A stretch of DNA of 16,511 nt from Actinobacteria bacterium UBA4719 (GTDB taxonomy: Bacteria > Actinomycetota > Actinomycetes > Actinomycetales > Dermatophilaceae): NCBI GenBank assembly GCA_002404345.1, contig DHJN01000174.1, forward strand, positions 1 to 16,511, given 5' to 3'. This document shows positions 1 through 7,567 of this stretch, piece after piece (within the stretch, counting starts at the first letter, position 1; each line of letters begins with the position of its first letter). The notes below the pieces were generated by a model, which had not been told where the DNA came from, ran no database searches, and was given only the letters and a program-made list of their open reading frames with translations. The translations under genes and the position numbers were made by a program.

Positions 1-103
1 CACACGAGGTGGTTCGAGTCATCACGGAGCGGCCCCGGGAATCTCGTATTTCGTAAGCCTCACGCTACACGGTGAGGGTACCTTCTGGCTTGCCGGGGGT
101 CAC

Positions 104-129
104 CGACTCACCGGATCGACTCACCGGAT
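104..129. repeat. Two tandem copies of a 13-bp repeat at the 3' end of the dehydrogenase gene
   Basis: The unit CGACTCACCGGAT occurs twice back to back (104-116, 117-129) and runs into the stop codon of the minus-strand dehydrogenase. It probably arose by slippage. No function is evident. Confidence 0.85.
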
Positions 130-1286
130 CAGCGCGTCGGGAGCCAGATCTGGTTGCTGCCGACCTGTGCCATCCGCTCCTCGGCGAGGTGGTCCGCAGC
201 CTCTGCCGGTGAGATTCCCTTGTCTGCCGCGACGCGCAGCACCGACCCCGTCGCGTCGAAGATGCCCGCAGTGCGTTGCTTGGCCCGAGCGAAGTCGAAG
301 CCGTGGAGCTCGTCGCTGACCTGGATCACGCCACCGGCATTGACCAGGAAGTCCGGCGCATACGTGATGCCGCGAGCCATCAGGGTCTGGGCCGTTCCCC
401 CGGCGCCCTCGACGACGAGCTGGTTGTTGGCTGCTCCGCACACCACCTTGGCCTGCAACACCTTGACGGTCGCGTCATCGAGCGCGCCACCGAGTGCGCA
501 CGGGGCGTAGACGTCCAGCTCGGACCGGACCAGGGCTGAGACGTCCGCTGCCACGTCGATCTCGCGGTGCTTCTCGCGCAACGCCTTCACGGCCGAGCTG
601 TTGACGTCGGTCACCACCACGCGGGCACCGTTCTCCAGCAAGAGGGCTGTCAGGAGGTGGCCCACCTTGCCCACTCCGGCGATACCGACGGTCTTGCCGG
701 CCAGGCTCGGGTTGCCCCACACGTGGGCAGCGCTCGCGCACATGCCCTGGAAGACGCCGTACGCCGTGAGCACCGACGAGTCCCCGGCGCCGCCGTTGGC
801 CTCACTGCGGCCGGTCACAAAGCGGGTCTCCTTGCCAATGATGTCCATGTCAGCGACGTAGGTGCCCACGTCGGCGGCCGTGACGTAGCGGCCGCCCAGG
901 CTCTGGACGAACCGGCCGAACGCGCGCAGCAGAGCCTCGCTCTTGCCGGTGGCCGGATCGCCGATGATGACGGCCTTGCCGCCACCGTGGTCCAGGCCGC
1001 AGAGGGCGTTCTTGTAGGCCATGGCGCGTGAGAGGCGAAGCACATCCTGAAGGGCGGCCTGCTCCGACTGATACGGGTAGAAGCGCGTGCCACCCAGGGC
1101 TGGCCCCAGTGCCGTGGAGTAGATGCCGATGATCGCTCGCAGGCCGGTGGCCCTGTCGTGACAGAACGCGACCTGCTCATGTCCCAGTGCGGAAAGCAGC
1201 GGCTGGGCAGACGGTGATCCCTGCGAGGGTGAGGTCGAGGGTGAGGTCGAGGGTGAGGTCGAGGTGGATGGCGGTGACATGGTCAC
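129..1286 (-). CDS. vdh: Valine/leucine dehydrogenase (Glu/Leu/Phe/Val dehydrogenase family)
   Basis: This protein should catalyse NAD-dependent oxidative deamination of branched-chain amino acids to 2-oxo acids in the cytoplasm, feeding branched acyl-CoA supply. Its 385 residues match the family length plus an N-terminal extension. The substrate-binding/catalytic region reads [19 protein letters not shown] (residues 89-107), with lysines at 92 and 104. TAADVGT follows at about 136-142, and the Rossmann dinucleotide loop GIAGVGKVG is at 201-209. The GTG at 1286 is preferred because AAGGAG (1295-1300 on the opposite strand) lies 8 bases upstream; ATG at 1280 is the alternative. Residues 1-28 are low-complexity Ser/Thr/Pro, built from a 12-bp tandem repeat. 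The gene is divergent from bldC, an arrangement I recall from Streptomyces where vdh lies near bldC. Valine versus leucine preference cannot be read from sequence. Confidence 0.92.
   Translation of the reverse strand: MTMSPPSTSTSPSTSPSTSPSQGSPSAQPLLSALGHEQVAFCHDRATGLRAIIGIYSTALGPALGGTRFYPYQSEQAALQDVLRLSRAMAYKNALCGLDHGGGKAVIIGDPATGKSEALLRAFGRFVQSLGGRYVTAADVGTYVADMDIIGKETRFVTGRSEANGGAGDSSVLTAYGVFQGMCASAAHVWGNPSLAGKTVGIAGVGKVGHLLTALLLENGARVVVTDVNSSAVKALREKHREIDVAADVSALVRSELDVYAPCALGGALDDATVKVLQAKVVCGAANNQLVVEGAGGTAQTLMARGITYAPDFLVNAGGVIQVSDELHGFDFARAKQRTAGIFDATGSVLRVAADKGISPAEAADHLAEERMAQVGSNQIWLPTR
1225..1260. repeat. Three tandem copies of a 12-bp repeat encoding STSP
   Basis: GAGGGTGAGGTC occurs at 1225-1236, 1237-1248 and 1249-1260. 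On the minus strand it encodes the Ser-Thr-Ser-Pro repeats in the N-terminal tail of the dehydrogenase. The unit is a multiple of three, so copy-number change would keep the frame. Confidence 0.9.
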
Positions 1287-1487
1287 GGTGGTGACTCCTT
1301 GTGTTCGAACCTTGGGTGCGAGGTCCTTGCGCGCATTCAGCCTATGCCGGGCCTGGGCCGGGCCTTGACAACGCCGGGGTACTAGTCACTTCAGACAGTT
1401 GATATGGCCCTAACGCAGCGTTCCATTTGTCGGGTGGATGCCCCAAAATGAGCATTAATGATCTCTTTGTTTCACTCGGGAGGACCC
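1287..1487. promoter_or_regulatory. Divergent vdh/bldC intergenic region
   Basis: This 201-bp gap must hold promoters for both divergent genes. It contains a TTGACA hexamer at 1365-1370 on the plus strand, but no clear -10 at standard spacing. It also contains an 11-nt palindrome AACGCAGCGTT (1412-1422) about 65 bases before the bldC start. The bldC Shine-Dalgarno GGGAGG sits at 1478-1483. Assigning an operator to the palindrome is inference. Confidence 0.4.
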
Positions 1488-1685
1488 ATGACACACCGCA
1501 CCGATCAAGCCGAGGCTCTCTTGACCCCGGCCGAGGTTGCAGCCCTCTTCCGGGTGGACCCCAAGACCGTCACGCGGTGGGCCAGAGCCGGGAAGCTCAC
1601 GTCGCTGCGCACCCTCGGGGGTCACCGCAGGTATCGCGAGTCCGAGATTCGTTCTCTCCTGGGTAGGGCGGGTATCGCCTCCTGA
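1488..1685 (+). CDS. bldC: BldC, small MerR-like DNA-binding developmental regulator
   Basis: This 65-residue protein consists almost entirely of a MerR-type winged helix-turn-helix. It begins LLTPAEVAALFRVDPKTVTR (residues 11-30), continues WARAGKL, and has the wing signature GGHRRYRE. The match to Streptomyces BldC, as I remember it, is close along the whole length. In Streptomyces BldC represses entry into development and binds cooperatively to direct repeats; it has no effector domain. The ATG at 1488 is chosen over 1458 because GGGAGG (1478-1483) lies 4 bases upstream and the protein then begins as in known BldC. It is divergent from vdh and 122 bp upstream of bioY. No clear terminator is visible after it. 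Confidence 0.93.
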   Translation: MTHRTDQAEALLTPAEVAALFRVDPKTVTRWARAGKLTSLRTLGGHRRYRESEIRSLLGRAGIAS

Positions 1686-1695
1686 CGTGAAGCCG

Positions 1696-1724
1696 CGCAG
1701 GTCATCCGTGTTCGCAGGTCATCC
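1696..1724. repeat. 12-bp direct repeat upstream of bioY
   Basis: CGCAGGTCATCC occurs at 1696-1707 and again at 1713-1724, a 17-bp period, just after the bldC stop and about 85-110 bases before the bioY start. GGTCAC also recurs at 1760 and 1776. Either pair could be an operator for the biotin operon, but neither resembles the BirA or BioQ consensus that I know. Confidence 0.5.
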
Positions 1725-1807
1725 CTGTGGAGCGGGGCTTGCTTGAACGAGTCGCCCAAGGTCACATGGGACGATGGTCACTCACACTTATGAGGGAGAC
1801 CAGATCC

Positions 1808-2443
1808 ATGATCGATCATCGGACCAGTTCGGCCATTGCCAAGAAGCGGTTGAGCGCGAGGGACCTTGCCCTGGTTGCTTCTTTCGCCGCATTGATCGCG
1901 GTGTTGGGGCTTCCTGGCAGCATCCATCTGTTCGGCAACGCGGTGCCGATCACGCTGCAGTCGATGGGCATCATGCTCGCAGGCTCGATCCTGGGCTGGA
2001 AGCGCGGGGCACTCTCGGTGGTGGTCTTTCTGGCGCTGGTGGCGGCGGGGCTGCCCCTGCTCGCCGGTGGGCGAGGTGGGCCCGCGGTCTTCTACGGTCC
2101 CAGCGCTGGTTACCTGGTTGGTTACGCCTTGGGGGCCGCCGTGATCGGTTGGCTGGTGCAGCGTCGGCTGCCGGCGTACCCGTTGTGGTGGGGCGGCCTG
2201 GCCAACGTGGTGGGTGGCATCGGTGCGGTTTATCTGCTGGGGATACCCGTCCTGGCGGCAGTCACTCACACCTCGCTGCTCCTCGCCGCGGGCGGGTCGC
2301 TGATGTTCCTTCCGGGCGATGCGATCAAGGTGGTCATCGCCACGGCGGTGGCCTCCGCCGTCCATCGCGGAAACCCGGGGATCACGGAGGGCAGTGCAGG
2401 CACCAAGAATGAATTGGTGGGCGAGCGGGTCAGCGCGCGTTGA
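1808..2443 (+). CDS. bioY: BioY, biotin-binding S component of an ECF transporter
   Basis: BioY is the membrane protein that captures biotin and, with BioM and BioN, imports it. This 211-residue protein has the family length and about six hydrophobic segments. Family motifs include PITLQSMGIMLAG near residue 48, a long GLPLLAGGRGGPAVFYGPSA loop continuing GYLVGY, and FLPGDAIK near the C-terminus, where the Asp and Lys are typically conserved. ATG 1808 is chosen because GAGGGAG (1792-1798) lies 9 bases upstream; the in-frame ATG at 1790 overlaps that site and the GTG at 1727 lacks one. It heads a five-gene operon, and its stop overlaps the next start (TTGA). The full M/N module follows three genes later. 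Confidence 0.95.
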   Translation: MIDHRTSSAIAKKRLSARDLALVASFAALIAVLGLPGSIHLFGNAVPITLQSMGIMLAGSILGWKRGALSVVVFLALVAAGLPLLAGGRGGPAVFYGPSAGYLVGYALGAAVIGWLVQRRLPAYPLWWGGLANVVGGIGAVYLLGIPVLAAVTHTSLLLAAGGSLMFLPGDAIKVVIATAVASAVHRGNPGITEGSAGTKNELVGERVSAR

Positions 2444-3615
2444 CCTGCACGGTTGTTCAGGAACGGGAGCAGTCGCGGTTGTATGACGTCGTGTCCCGCG
2501 CTGTGCAAGACGGTGATGCGTTCGCGGTCCTGGATCCAACCTGGCCGCAACCGTTCCGGGAGGTGGCGACCGAACAGGTCGAGTCTGCCGTTTCCAGCGG
2601 CATGGTCGGCTGCGGTGACATGGTGGTGTTCAGCTCCGGGTCGACCGGTCGGCCACGAGGGATCGTGCGCACGGTCGAGTCCTGGCAGGCCAGCCTCGCC
2701 TCTTTGAGCGATCTCACCGGGATAACCCAAGCGGACCGGGTGTGGCTGCCCGGCCCGCTGTGGTCCTCGCTTTTTCTGTACGGCGCGTTCCATGCCGGCG
2801 CAGTGGGTGCACAAATGATCTTCTGTGATGACGAACCTGACGAATCTGCCGGGGCGACAGTGCTGCACTGTGTCCCCTCCCAGCTTCCGGGACTGCTGCA
2901 GCGAGCGGAGGCTGGCGGGCTGCCTCGCGTTCGACTTGTGGTGGTCGCGGGTGATCACCTTGCTACCCCGTTGACGAAGCAATGTGAGCTGGCCGGTTGG
3001 CGCGTGGTGGAGTACTACGGCGCGGCCGAACTGTCGTTCGTGGCGTGGCGTGACGGCAGCGAACCGTTCCGTGACTTTCCTGGGGTCGAGACCGAGCTGA
3101 GGGAAGGGACGCTGTGGGCGCGTTCGCCCTACCTGGCCCGTGGCTACCTCGCGGACGCCGGCCTGCTGGCGGACAACGTGACGGGCCAGGTGACATCCCA
3201 TGCGACGGCCCGAGCAAGCGCCCCCTTCCGACTCGACCCGCAGGGTTGGGCCACGGTCGGCGACCTGGCCCGAGCGGTCGCCGGTGGGTTCGAGGTCCTG
3301 GGGCGCGGCAACGCCGCGGTCACCACGGGCGGGCATACCGTGGTCGTGGAAGAGGTCGAGCGGCTGCTCCGGGGGCTCCCCGGCGTGGATGACGCCGCCG
3401 TGCTCGGGCTGCCGCATTCGCGGTTGGGGCAGGTGTTGACGGCCGTCGTGGTGGGGTCCGCAGTGGATGCCACCTTGCGTGCGGCAGTGTCCGTGATGCC
3501 GGCCCCTTCGCGTCCGCGGCGCTGGTTGCACGCGGATGCCCTGCCACTGACCTCCGGCGGCAAGCTTCACCGTGACGCCCTACCGGGTCTCGTCGCGAGG
3601 CTTCAGCAGCCATGA
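2440..3615 (+). CDS. AMP-forming acyl-CoA ligase associated with biotin transport (YhfT-like)
   Basis: This is an adenylate-forming enzyme that would activate a carboxylic acid with ATP and then form a CoA thioester. At 391 residues it is shorter than typical 500-residue ligases, because the N-terminal region before the phosphate loop is reduced. Motifs in order are VVFSSGSTGRPRG (62-74), with Arg where Lys is usual; EYYGAAE (191-197); GWATVGDLA (269-277); a GRG hinge (288-290); and PLTSGGKLHRDA, with the catalytic lysine at 375. The start is a TTG overlapping the bioY stop by 4 bases, implying translational coupling. Its position between bioY and a thiolase mirrors B. subtilis yhfU-yhfT-yhfS, a BirA-controlled operon. 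Pimelate or a biotin-related acid is a possible substrate, but that is inference. Confidence 0.85.
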   Translation: MTCTVVQEREQSRLYDVVSRAVQDGDAFAVLDPTWPQPFREVATEQVESAVSSGMVGCGDMVVFSSGSTGRPRGIVRTVESWQASLASLSDLTGITQADRVWLPGPLWSSLFLYGAFHAGAVGAQMIFCDDEPDESAGATVLHCVPSQLPGLLQRAEAGGLPRVRLVVVAGDHLATPLTKQCELAGWRVVEYYGAAELSFVAWRDGSEPFRDFPGVETELREGTLWARSPYLARGYLADAGLLADNVTGQVTSHATARASAPFRLDPQGWATVGDLARAVAGGFEVLGRGNAAVTTGGHTVVVEEVERLLRGLPGVDDAAVLGLPHSRLGQVLTAVVVGSAVDATLRAAVSVMPAPSRPRRWLHADALPLTSGGKLHRDALPGLVARLQQP

Positions 3616-4796
3616 CTGGGATGACCGGCTCCGTCGACCGAACACCGGTGGTGATTGCGGCCCGCCGCACCCCGATCGGCACGGCCGGGCACTCTCTGGC
3701 GAGGGTCGATCTCGTGGGCTTGCTGGCGCCGGTGCTTCGCGCCCTGGTGGATGACCTCGGCCCGGACGCGCCGGGGGTGGATGACGTGGTGATCGGCAAC
3801 GTCAGGGGACCCGGTGGCAACCCGGCCCGGGTGGCCGCGCTCGCCGCAGGGCTAGGCACGGGAGTGCCCGGGGTGACGGTGGACCGTCAGTGCGGCAGCG
3901 GTCAGGAGGCGGTCCATCAGGCCGCCACTTCCGTCCTTGCCGGTGTCGCTGACGTGGTCCTGGCCGGGGGAGCGGAGAGCGCGAGCACGGCACCGTGGCG
4001 CCTGGCCCGCCCGACGACGTCCACCGGTATGCCGATGCCGTATGAGCGCGCGCCCTTCGCGCCCGCCGAGATCGGCGACCCCGACATGGGACCGGCCGCG
4101 GAGACGGTCGCGACGATGTGTGGGGTGACCAGGGAGCGCCAGGATGCCTACGCTGCCCGATCCCACGCGTTGGCGCTGGCCGCAGCAGGGGCTGGTGCCT
4201 TCGATGCCGAGCTCGTACCCGTCGCGGGCGTGGCCTCAGATGAGCGACCGCGTCGGTTGAATGAGGCTGCCCTGGCGCGGATGCGACCGGCGTTCGTCCC
4301 CGGTGGCACGGTGACGGCCGGCAACTGTTGCGGGGTCAGCGACGGCGCGGCAGCGGTCGCGATCGTGCCGGCATACCTGCGGGCGGCGTTGGGTGTTCCC
4401 GGCTTGGCCCTGCGGGGGTGGGTCTGCGTGGGACTGGATCCCAACACCCCGGGCCTGGGGCCGGTTCCTGCGGTGGAGAAGCTGTTGAAGGGCGCCGGGA
4501 TCGGCCTCGCCGAGGTGGGCGTGCTGGAGATGACCGAAGCGTTCGCCGCGCAGGTCCTGGCCTGTACCGATGCGCTCGGCCTTGACCCACTGGACCCCCT
4601 GGGTTCTGACGCAGCCCGGGTCTGTCCGCAGGGTGGCGCGATTGCGATGGGTCACCCGTGGGGCGCGTCCGGGGCGATGCTGCTGGTGCGGTTGTTCGCC
4701 CAGATGGTGCGGGTGGACGGGCCCCGTTACGGGATTGCCACGTGCGCCATTGGCGGCGGGCAGGGACTTGCGCTGCTCGCGGAGCGGGTGGGTTAG
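3612..4796 (+). CDS. Thiolase-family protein associated with biotin transport (YhfS-like)
   Basis: This 394-residue thiolase would make or cleave 3-oxoacyl-CoA. The nucleophile cysteine is C94 in VDRQCGSGQEA. The catalytic histidine is H348 in GGAIAMGHPWGASGA, and the second cysteine is C378 in CAIGGGQG. The helical signature TMCGVTRERQDAYAARSH is present. The normal NEAFAAQ motif reads TEAFAAQ here, so the Asn that helps hold the oxyanion-hole water is Thr308. This could weaken or alter the chemistry. The start ATG overlaps the ligase stop (ATGA). Together with the ligase upstream it could elongate or shorten an acyl chain linked to biotin synthesis or salvage; that pathway role is inferred only from context. 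Confidence 0.88.
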   Translation: MTGMTGSVDRTPVVIAARRTPIGTAGHSLARVDLVGLLAPVLRALVDDLGPDAPGVDDVVIGNVRGPGGNPARVAALAAGLGTGVPGVTVDRQCGSGQEAVHQAATSVLAGVADVVLAGGAESASTAPWRLARPTTSTGMPMPYERAPFAPAEIGDPDMGPAAETVATMCGVTRERQDAYAARSHALALAAAGAGAFDAELVPVAGVASDERPRRLNEAALARMRPAFVPGGTVTAGNCCGVSDGAAAVAIVPAYLRAALGVPGLALRGWVCVGLDPNTPGLGPVPAVEKLLKGAGIGLAEVGVLEMTEAFAAQVLACTDALGLDPLDPLGSDAARVCPQGGAIAMGHPWGASGAMLLVRLFAQMVRVDGPRYGIATCAIGGGQGLALLAERVG

Positions 4797-5486
4797 TTGA
4801 TCCGGATCGACGGCGTGAGCCACCGGTACGGCGACCGGGAAGTGCTGAAAGACATCGACCTTTCGCTGGTCGAGGACCGCATCGGGGTCATCGGAGCCAA
4901 CGGGTCCGGCAAGTCGACGCTGGCCAGGCTGCTCAACGGTCTGGTGGTTCCTTCGACCGGGCGGGTTCTTGTGGACGGGATGGACACAGCCCGTGACGGG
5001 GCAGGAGTTCGTCGTAAGGTCGCGTTCGTCTTCTCCGACCCGGACGCGCAGATCGTGATGCCCACCGTCGCCGAGGACGTCGCGTTCTCGCTGCGCCGCC
5101 ACGGACTGGGCAAGGCGCAGGTGGCGGAACGGGTGGCGGAGATCCTCGCCCGCTTTGGGCTGGGCGGCCACGCGGACCACCCGGCGCACCTGCTTTCCAG
5201 CGGCCAGAAGCAGCTCCTGGCGCTCGCCTCGGTGCTGGTCACCGAGCCGGAGGTCCTCGTCTGCGACGAGCCGACGACCCTGTTGGACCTGCGCAACAGC
5301 CGTCAGGTGTCGGCACTCCTTGAGGGCTTGCCGCAGCGAGTCGTCTTGGTCACCCACGACCTCGAGCTTCTGCGCGGGTGGCAACGCGTGCTGGTCATCG
5401 ACGAGGGCCGGGTCGTCGCCGACAGCCCAGCCGCACAGTCCATCGGGCACTACCAGGCGCTGATGGGGGCAGGCCGGCCATGCTGA
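4797..5486 (+). CDS. bioM: BioM, ATPase of the biotin ECF transporter
   Basis: This 229-residue ABC ATPase powers the ECF-type biotin importer on the cytoplasmic side of the membrane. It has Walker A GANGSGKST (33-41), a Q-loop region DPDAQIVMPT (81-90) typical of CbiO/EcfA proteins, signature LSSGQKQLLALAS (133-145), Walker B VLVCDEPT (153-160) and the switch histidine in VTHD (185-188). The start is a TTG immediately after the thiolase stop codon. The bioN start lies inside its last codons. A single ATPase gene, rather than an EcfA/EcfA' pair, fits a dedicated group I BioMNY system. Confidence 0.93.
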   Translation: MIRIDGVSHRYGDREVLKDIDLSLVEDRIGVIGANGSGKSTLARLLNGLVVPSTGRVLVDGMDTARDGAGVRRKVAFVFSDPDAQIVMPTVAEDVAFSLRRHGLGKAQVAERVAEILARFGLGGHADHPAHLLSSGQKQLLALASVLVTEPEVLVCDEPTTLLDLRNSRQVSALLEGLPQRVVLVTHDLELLRGWQRVLVIDEGRVVADSPAAQSIGHYQALMGAGRPC

Positions 5487-6079
5487 CCAGCACCTACCAA
5501 CCGGGCACGTCCCCGCTGCACCGTGCTGGGGCGGGCGTGAAGCTGCTCGGGTTGCTCGTCTTCTCCACCGTGCTGGTTGGCTGGCAGTCGCCCGTCACGG
5601 TCCTGGTCGGCTTCGTCCTGGTGGTCGGGCTCTACGGCCTCGGCGGGTTCGGCGTCCGGACGCTCGTATCCCAGGCATGGCCGTTGCGCTGGATCGTGCT
5701 GCTCTTGTTGCCGTTCCAGTGGTGGACCGCCGGCTGGCAGGTAGCCGTCGGGGTCGTGGGTACCCTCGTGGTGGCCGTCTTGGGGGCCGCGCTGATCAGC
5801 CTGACAACCCGCGTTACCGATCTGCTGGACGTGATCGCCCGTTTGCTCGAGCCAGCCCGAGCCTTGGGGGTCGACCCGGAGCGAGTCGCCCTCCTGTTCG
5901 CGCTGACCATCCGCGCCGTTCCCGTCATAGCCGGCACACTTCACGAAGCCCGCGACGCGCGGCGCGCCCGCGGACTCGAACACAGCACCCGAGCCCTGGT
6001 CACGCCAGTGGTCGTGCGCACCATCCGGCACGCAGATCGGGTCGGGGACGCCCTTGCGGCTCGGGGCATCGACGACTGA
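5480..6079 (+). CDS. bioN: BioN, transmembrane coupling protein of the biotin ECF transporter
   Basis: BioN is the EcfT-type membrane protein linking the ATPase BioM to BioY. The 199 residues include several hydrophobic segments (about 20-55, 65-110 and 135-150). The cytoplasmic coupling helices carry the two Ala-Arg-Gly motifs expected of this family: ARRARGLE (A163-R164-G165) and LAARGID (A194-R195-G196). ATG 5480 overlaps the last 7 bases of bioM, and the frame open upstream of it is simply bioM antiphase. It is the last gene of the operon. I see no strong terminator immediately after the stop. Confidence 0.92.
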   Translation: MLTSTYQPGTSPLHRAGAGVKLLGLLVFSTVLVGWQSPVTVLVGFVLVVGLYGLGGFGVRTLVSQAWPLRWIVLLLLPFQWWTAGWQVAVGVVGTLVVAVLGAALISLTTRVTDLLDVIARLLEPARALGVDPERVALLFALTIRAVPVIAGTLHEARDARRARGLEHSTRALVTPVVVRTIRHADRVGDALAARGIDD

Positions 6080-6362
6080 CCTCCCGCAGACCGGTGCACT
6101 GCCCCCCCGGTGGGCGCTTGTCCGCCTGCTGTCAACGGCCTCGCGGCTTGGGATGCCGTGACGCCCAAGGGAGTGCTGGGTGGCGTGGGCATGGACAATG
6201 TGACCCCGATGTACTGGGACGTCGCGGACGACTTCACGCCGCTCGGTGTCTGGACCTGGCGAGCCGCTGTCTGCTTCGTCGACCTCCCGATCTCCCCGAC
6301 CACCCCCCACCCCGTGTACGCAGAACTCGCCGAAGACCGACGTCCGACTGGGTGGCTGGGCG
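6080..6362. other. Gap after the biotin operon, no gene recognised
   Basis: Open frames cross this stretch on both strands, but none has a recognisable domain or a convincing ribosome site. It leads directly into the secreted-domain fragment and may contain eroded sequence of the same former gene. Confidence 0.4.
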
Positions 6363-6644
6363 GGTCTGACCGCCAGCCGTTCCGGTTCATACGTCACCGT
6401 CAACACGACGTACGCCCACTACGCCCCCACCCAGGACAAGTTCGTCCCAGCGGGTGGCATCCGCGGAACCGTCCAGTCCCGCACCTCGAGTACCTCCCCC
6501 TGGGTGAGTCTCAAGTGGGTATACCCGGGCGCGACCGGCAAGACCTCCTTCCGCTATTCAGTTTCCACGGCGCGCGACTACCGCGTGGTCTTCCCGGCGA
6601 CGTCCATGATCTGGGGCGCCACCAGCAACATCGCGCGTAGGTGA
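6363..6644 (+). pseudogene. C-terminal fragment of a secreted beta-rich repeat protein
   Basis: The frame open from GTG 6246 becomes protein-like only from about 6363. There it reads GLTASRSGSYVTVNTTYAHY, then a pattern with KFVPAGGIRGTVQSR, PWVSLKWVYPGATGK and RDYRVVFPATS, and ends WGATSNIARR. This matches the Ig-like C-terminal modules of actinobacterial exported proteins: an amphipathic strand repeat ending in a Trp-Gly-Ser/Ala-Thr-Ser tail. About 93 residues remain, with no start codon, signal peptide or N-terminal domain of their own. I read it as a truncated remnant. A small intact protein starting further upstream in frame is possible but unlikely, because residues 1-38 are unlike the rest. 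Confidence 0.5.
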
Positions 6645-6794
6645 TGTCTGCGCACGGTTACCGCCGCTGAGATTGGTGCAGAAGTGGGCGGGAAATGGGC
6701 GGATTCCGGCCTGGGAAGTGAGCAGTTCGCGGACCTACCTTCGGTCACATCAACAGGCGCCAACCCGGTGCCAATCGACAACCCTGAGGACATC

Positions 6795-7250
6795 ATGAAC
6801 AACGCCGTTACCACCACCACATCCACCGCCACCGCCACATCCACCGCCACATCCACCGCCACCCGTCGCCTCGCCACCCGGATCGGGACCGGCCTCGCGA
6901 TCACCGGCGCAGCCGCCGCCCTGAGCTTCGCCGGCGCGGGCGCAGCGTCCGCGTCGTCATACGGGTCCTACGCGCTGGCCCCGGGCCAGGGAGCCTGCAG
7001 CCCAACCCAGTACGCCTCGTACCAGGTCCGTGCCGATGGCTGGGCCACGGGTCAGGGCGCCAAGTTCAAGCTGCTCCGCAACGGACAGGTCATCCTGAGC
7101 ACAGCGGGTCGGTACCAGGGCTGGGCAGCCGAGCTGCGCACCTCCTACGGTACGTTCGCCGACCCCGGCTACTACTCGGTCTGCGCTCAGAACACCGGCA
7201 CCACGAACACGATCGCGACCCTTCAGCTGCGTACCGACTACGAGTTCTGA
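6795..7250 (+). CDS. Small exported protein of unknown function
   Basis: This 151-residue protein begins with a Thr/Ser/Ala repeat tail and then RRLATRIGTGLA. A hydrophobic Ala-rich stretch follows, ending GAGAASASSYG, which is a typical Sec signal peptide with cleavage near ASA. The mature part of about 95 residues has exactly two cysteines (in GACSPTQ and YYSVCAQN), likely disulfide-bonded, and alternating hydrophobic strands (YQVRADGW, AKFKLLRNGQVILSTAGRY), suggesting a compact beta fold. ATG 6795 follows GAGGA at 6785-6789; the in-frame ATG at 6684 would add a non-signal leader. I recognise no named family. It lies next to another secreted-protein fragment. Confidence 0.75.
   Translation: MNNAVTTTTSTATATSTATSTATRRLATRIGTGLAITGAAAALSFAGAGAASASSYGSYALAPGQGACSPTQYASYQVRADGWATGQGAKFKLLRNGQVILSTAGRYQGWAAELRTSYGTFADPGYYSVCAQNTGTTNTIATLQLRTDYEF
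6819..6860. repeat. 12-bp tandem repeat encoding TSTA
   Basis: ACATCCACCGCC occurs at 6819-6830, 6837-6848 and 6849-6860, with a half unit between the first two. It encodes the Thr-Ser-Thr-Ala leader ahead of the signal peptide. As in the dehydrogenase, the unit is 12 bp and keeps the frame. Confidence 0.85.
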
Positions 7251-7299
7251 CTCACCGAGCTCTGACTCACCGAGCTCTGACTCACCGAGCTCTGACTCA
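7248..7299. repeat. 15-bp tandem repeat beginning at a stop codon
   Basis: TGACTCACCGAGCTC occurs three times (7248-7262, 7263-7277, 7278-7292), followed by a partial TGACTCA (7293-7299). The first TGA is the stop of the exported protein, so the repeat gives four in-frame TGA stops. Each unit contains GAGCTC, a 6-bp palindrome. Confidence 0.9.
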
Positions 7300-7567
7300 A
7301 GCTTCGTCGCCACCGCGGCCACCGTCTGGACCCACGAGGTCCGGCCGGTGGCCGCGGCCTTGCGCGCGTGTGTGGAGCCTGGCAGCGCGTTCGCTGTCGA
7401 GGTCATGTCGCGGGACGGTCTTGTGCGTGCCGAGCCTGGAGTGGCCAGAGCTCGCAGCGACGCTTGCCCCGATGCTTGCCCTTCCTCGGCAACCGCAGGA
7501 GGATCTTCTTGTCCACGCGGCGCGGCGCGCCTGCCGGACCACAGATTCTCGGCGAGGGGAGCGACTG

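Noticed and set aside
9..23. Possible tRNA T-arm (GGTTCGAGTC) at the window edge
   Set aside because: The bases flanking the loop do not form the 5-bp stem, and no acceptor stem or CCA context follows.
2266..3570. 434-codon open frame on the minus strand across bioY and the ligase
   Set aside because: It is antisense to two well-supported genes, has no recognisable domain and is rich in Arg/Gly/Pro/His, as expected of a GC-rich shadow frame.
4236..5450. 404-codon open frame on the minus strand across the thiolase and bioM
   Set aside because: It is antisense to genes with complete catalytic motifs, and its residues show no family pattern.
7248..7299. CRISPR-like array
   Set aside because: The units are contiguous 15-bp repeats with no spacers, so this is a simple tandem repeat.
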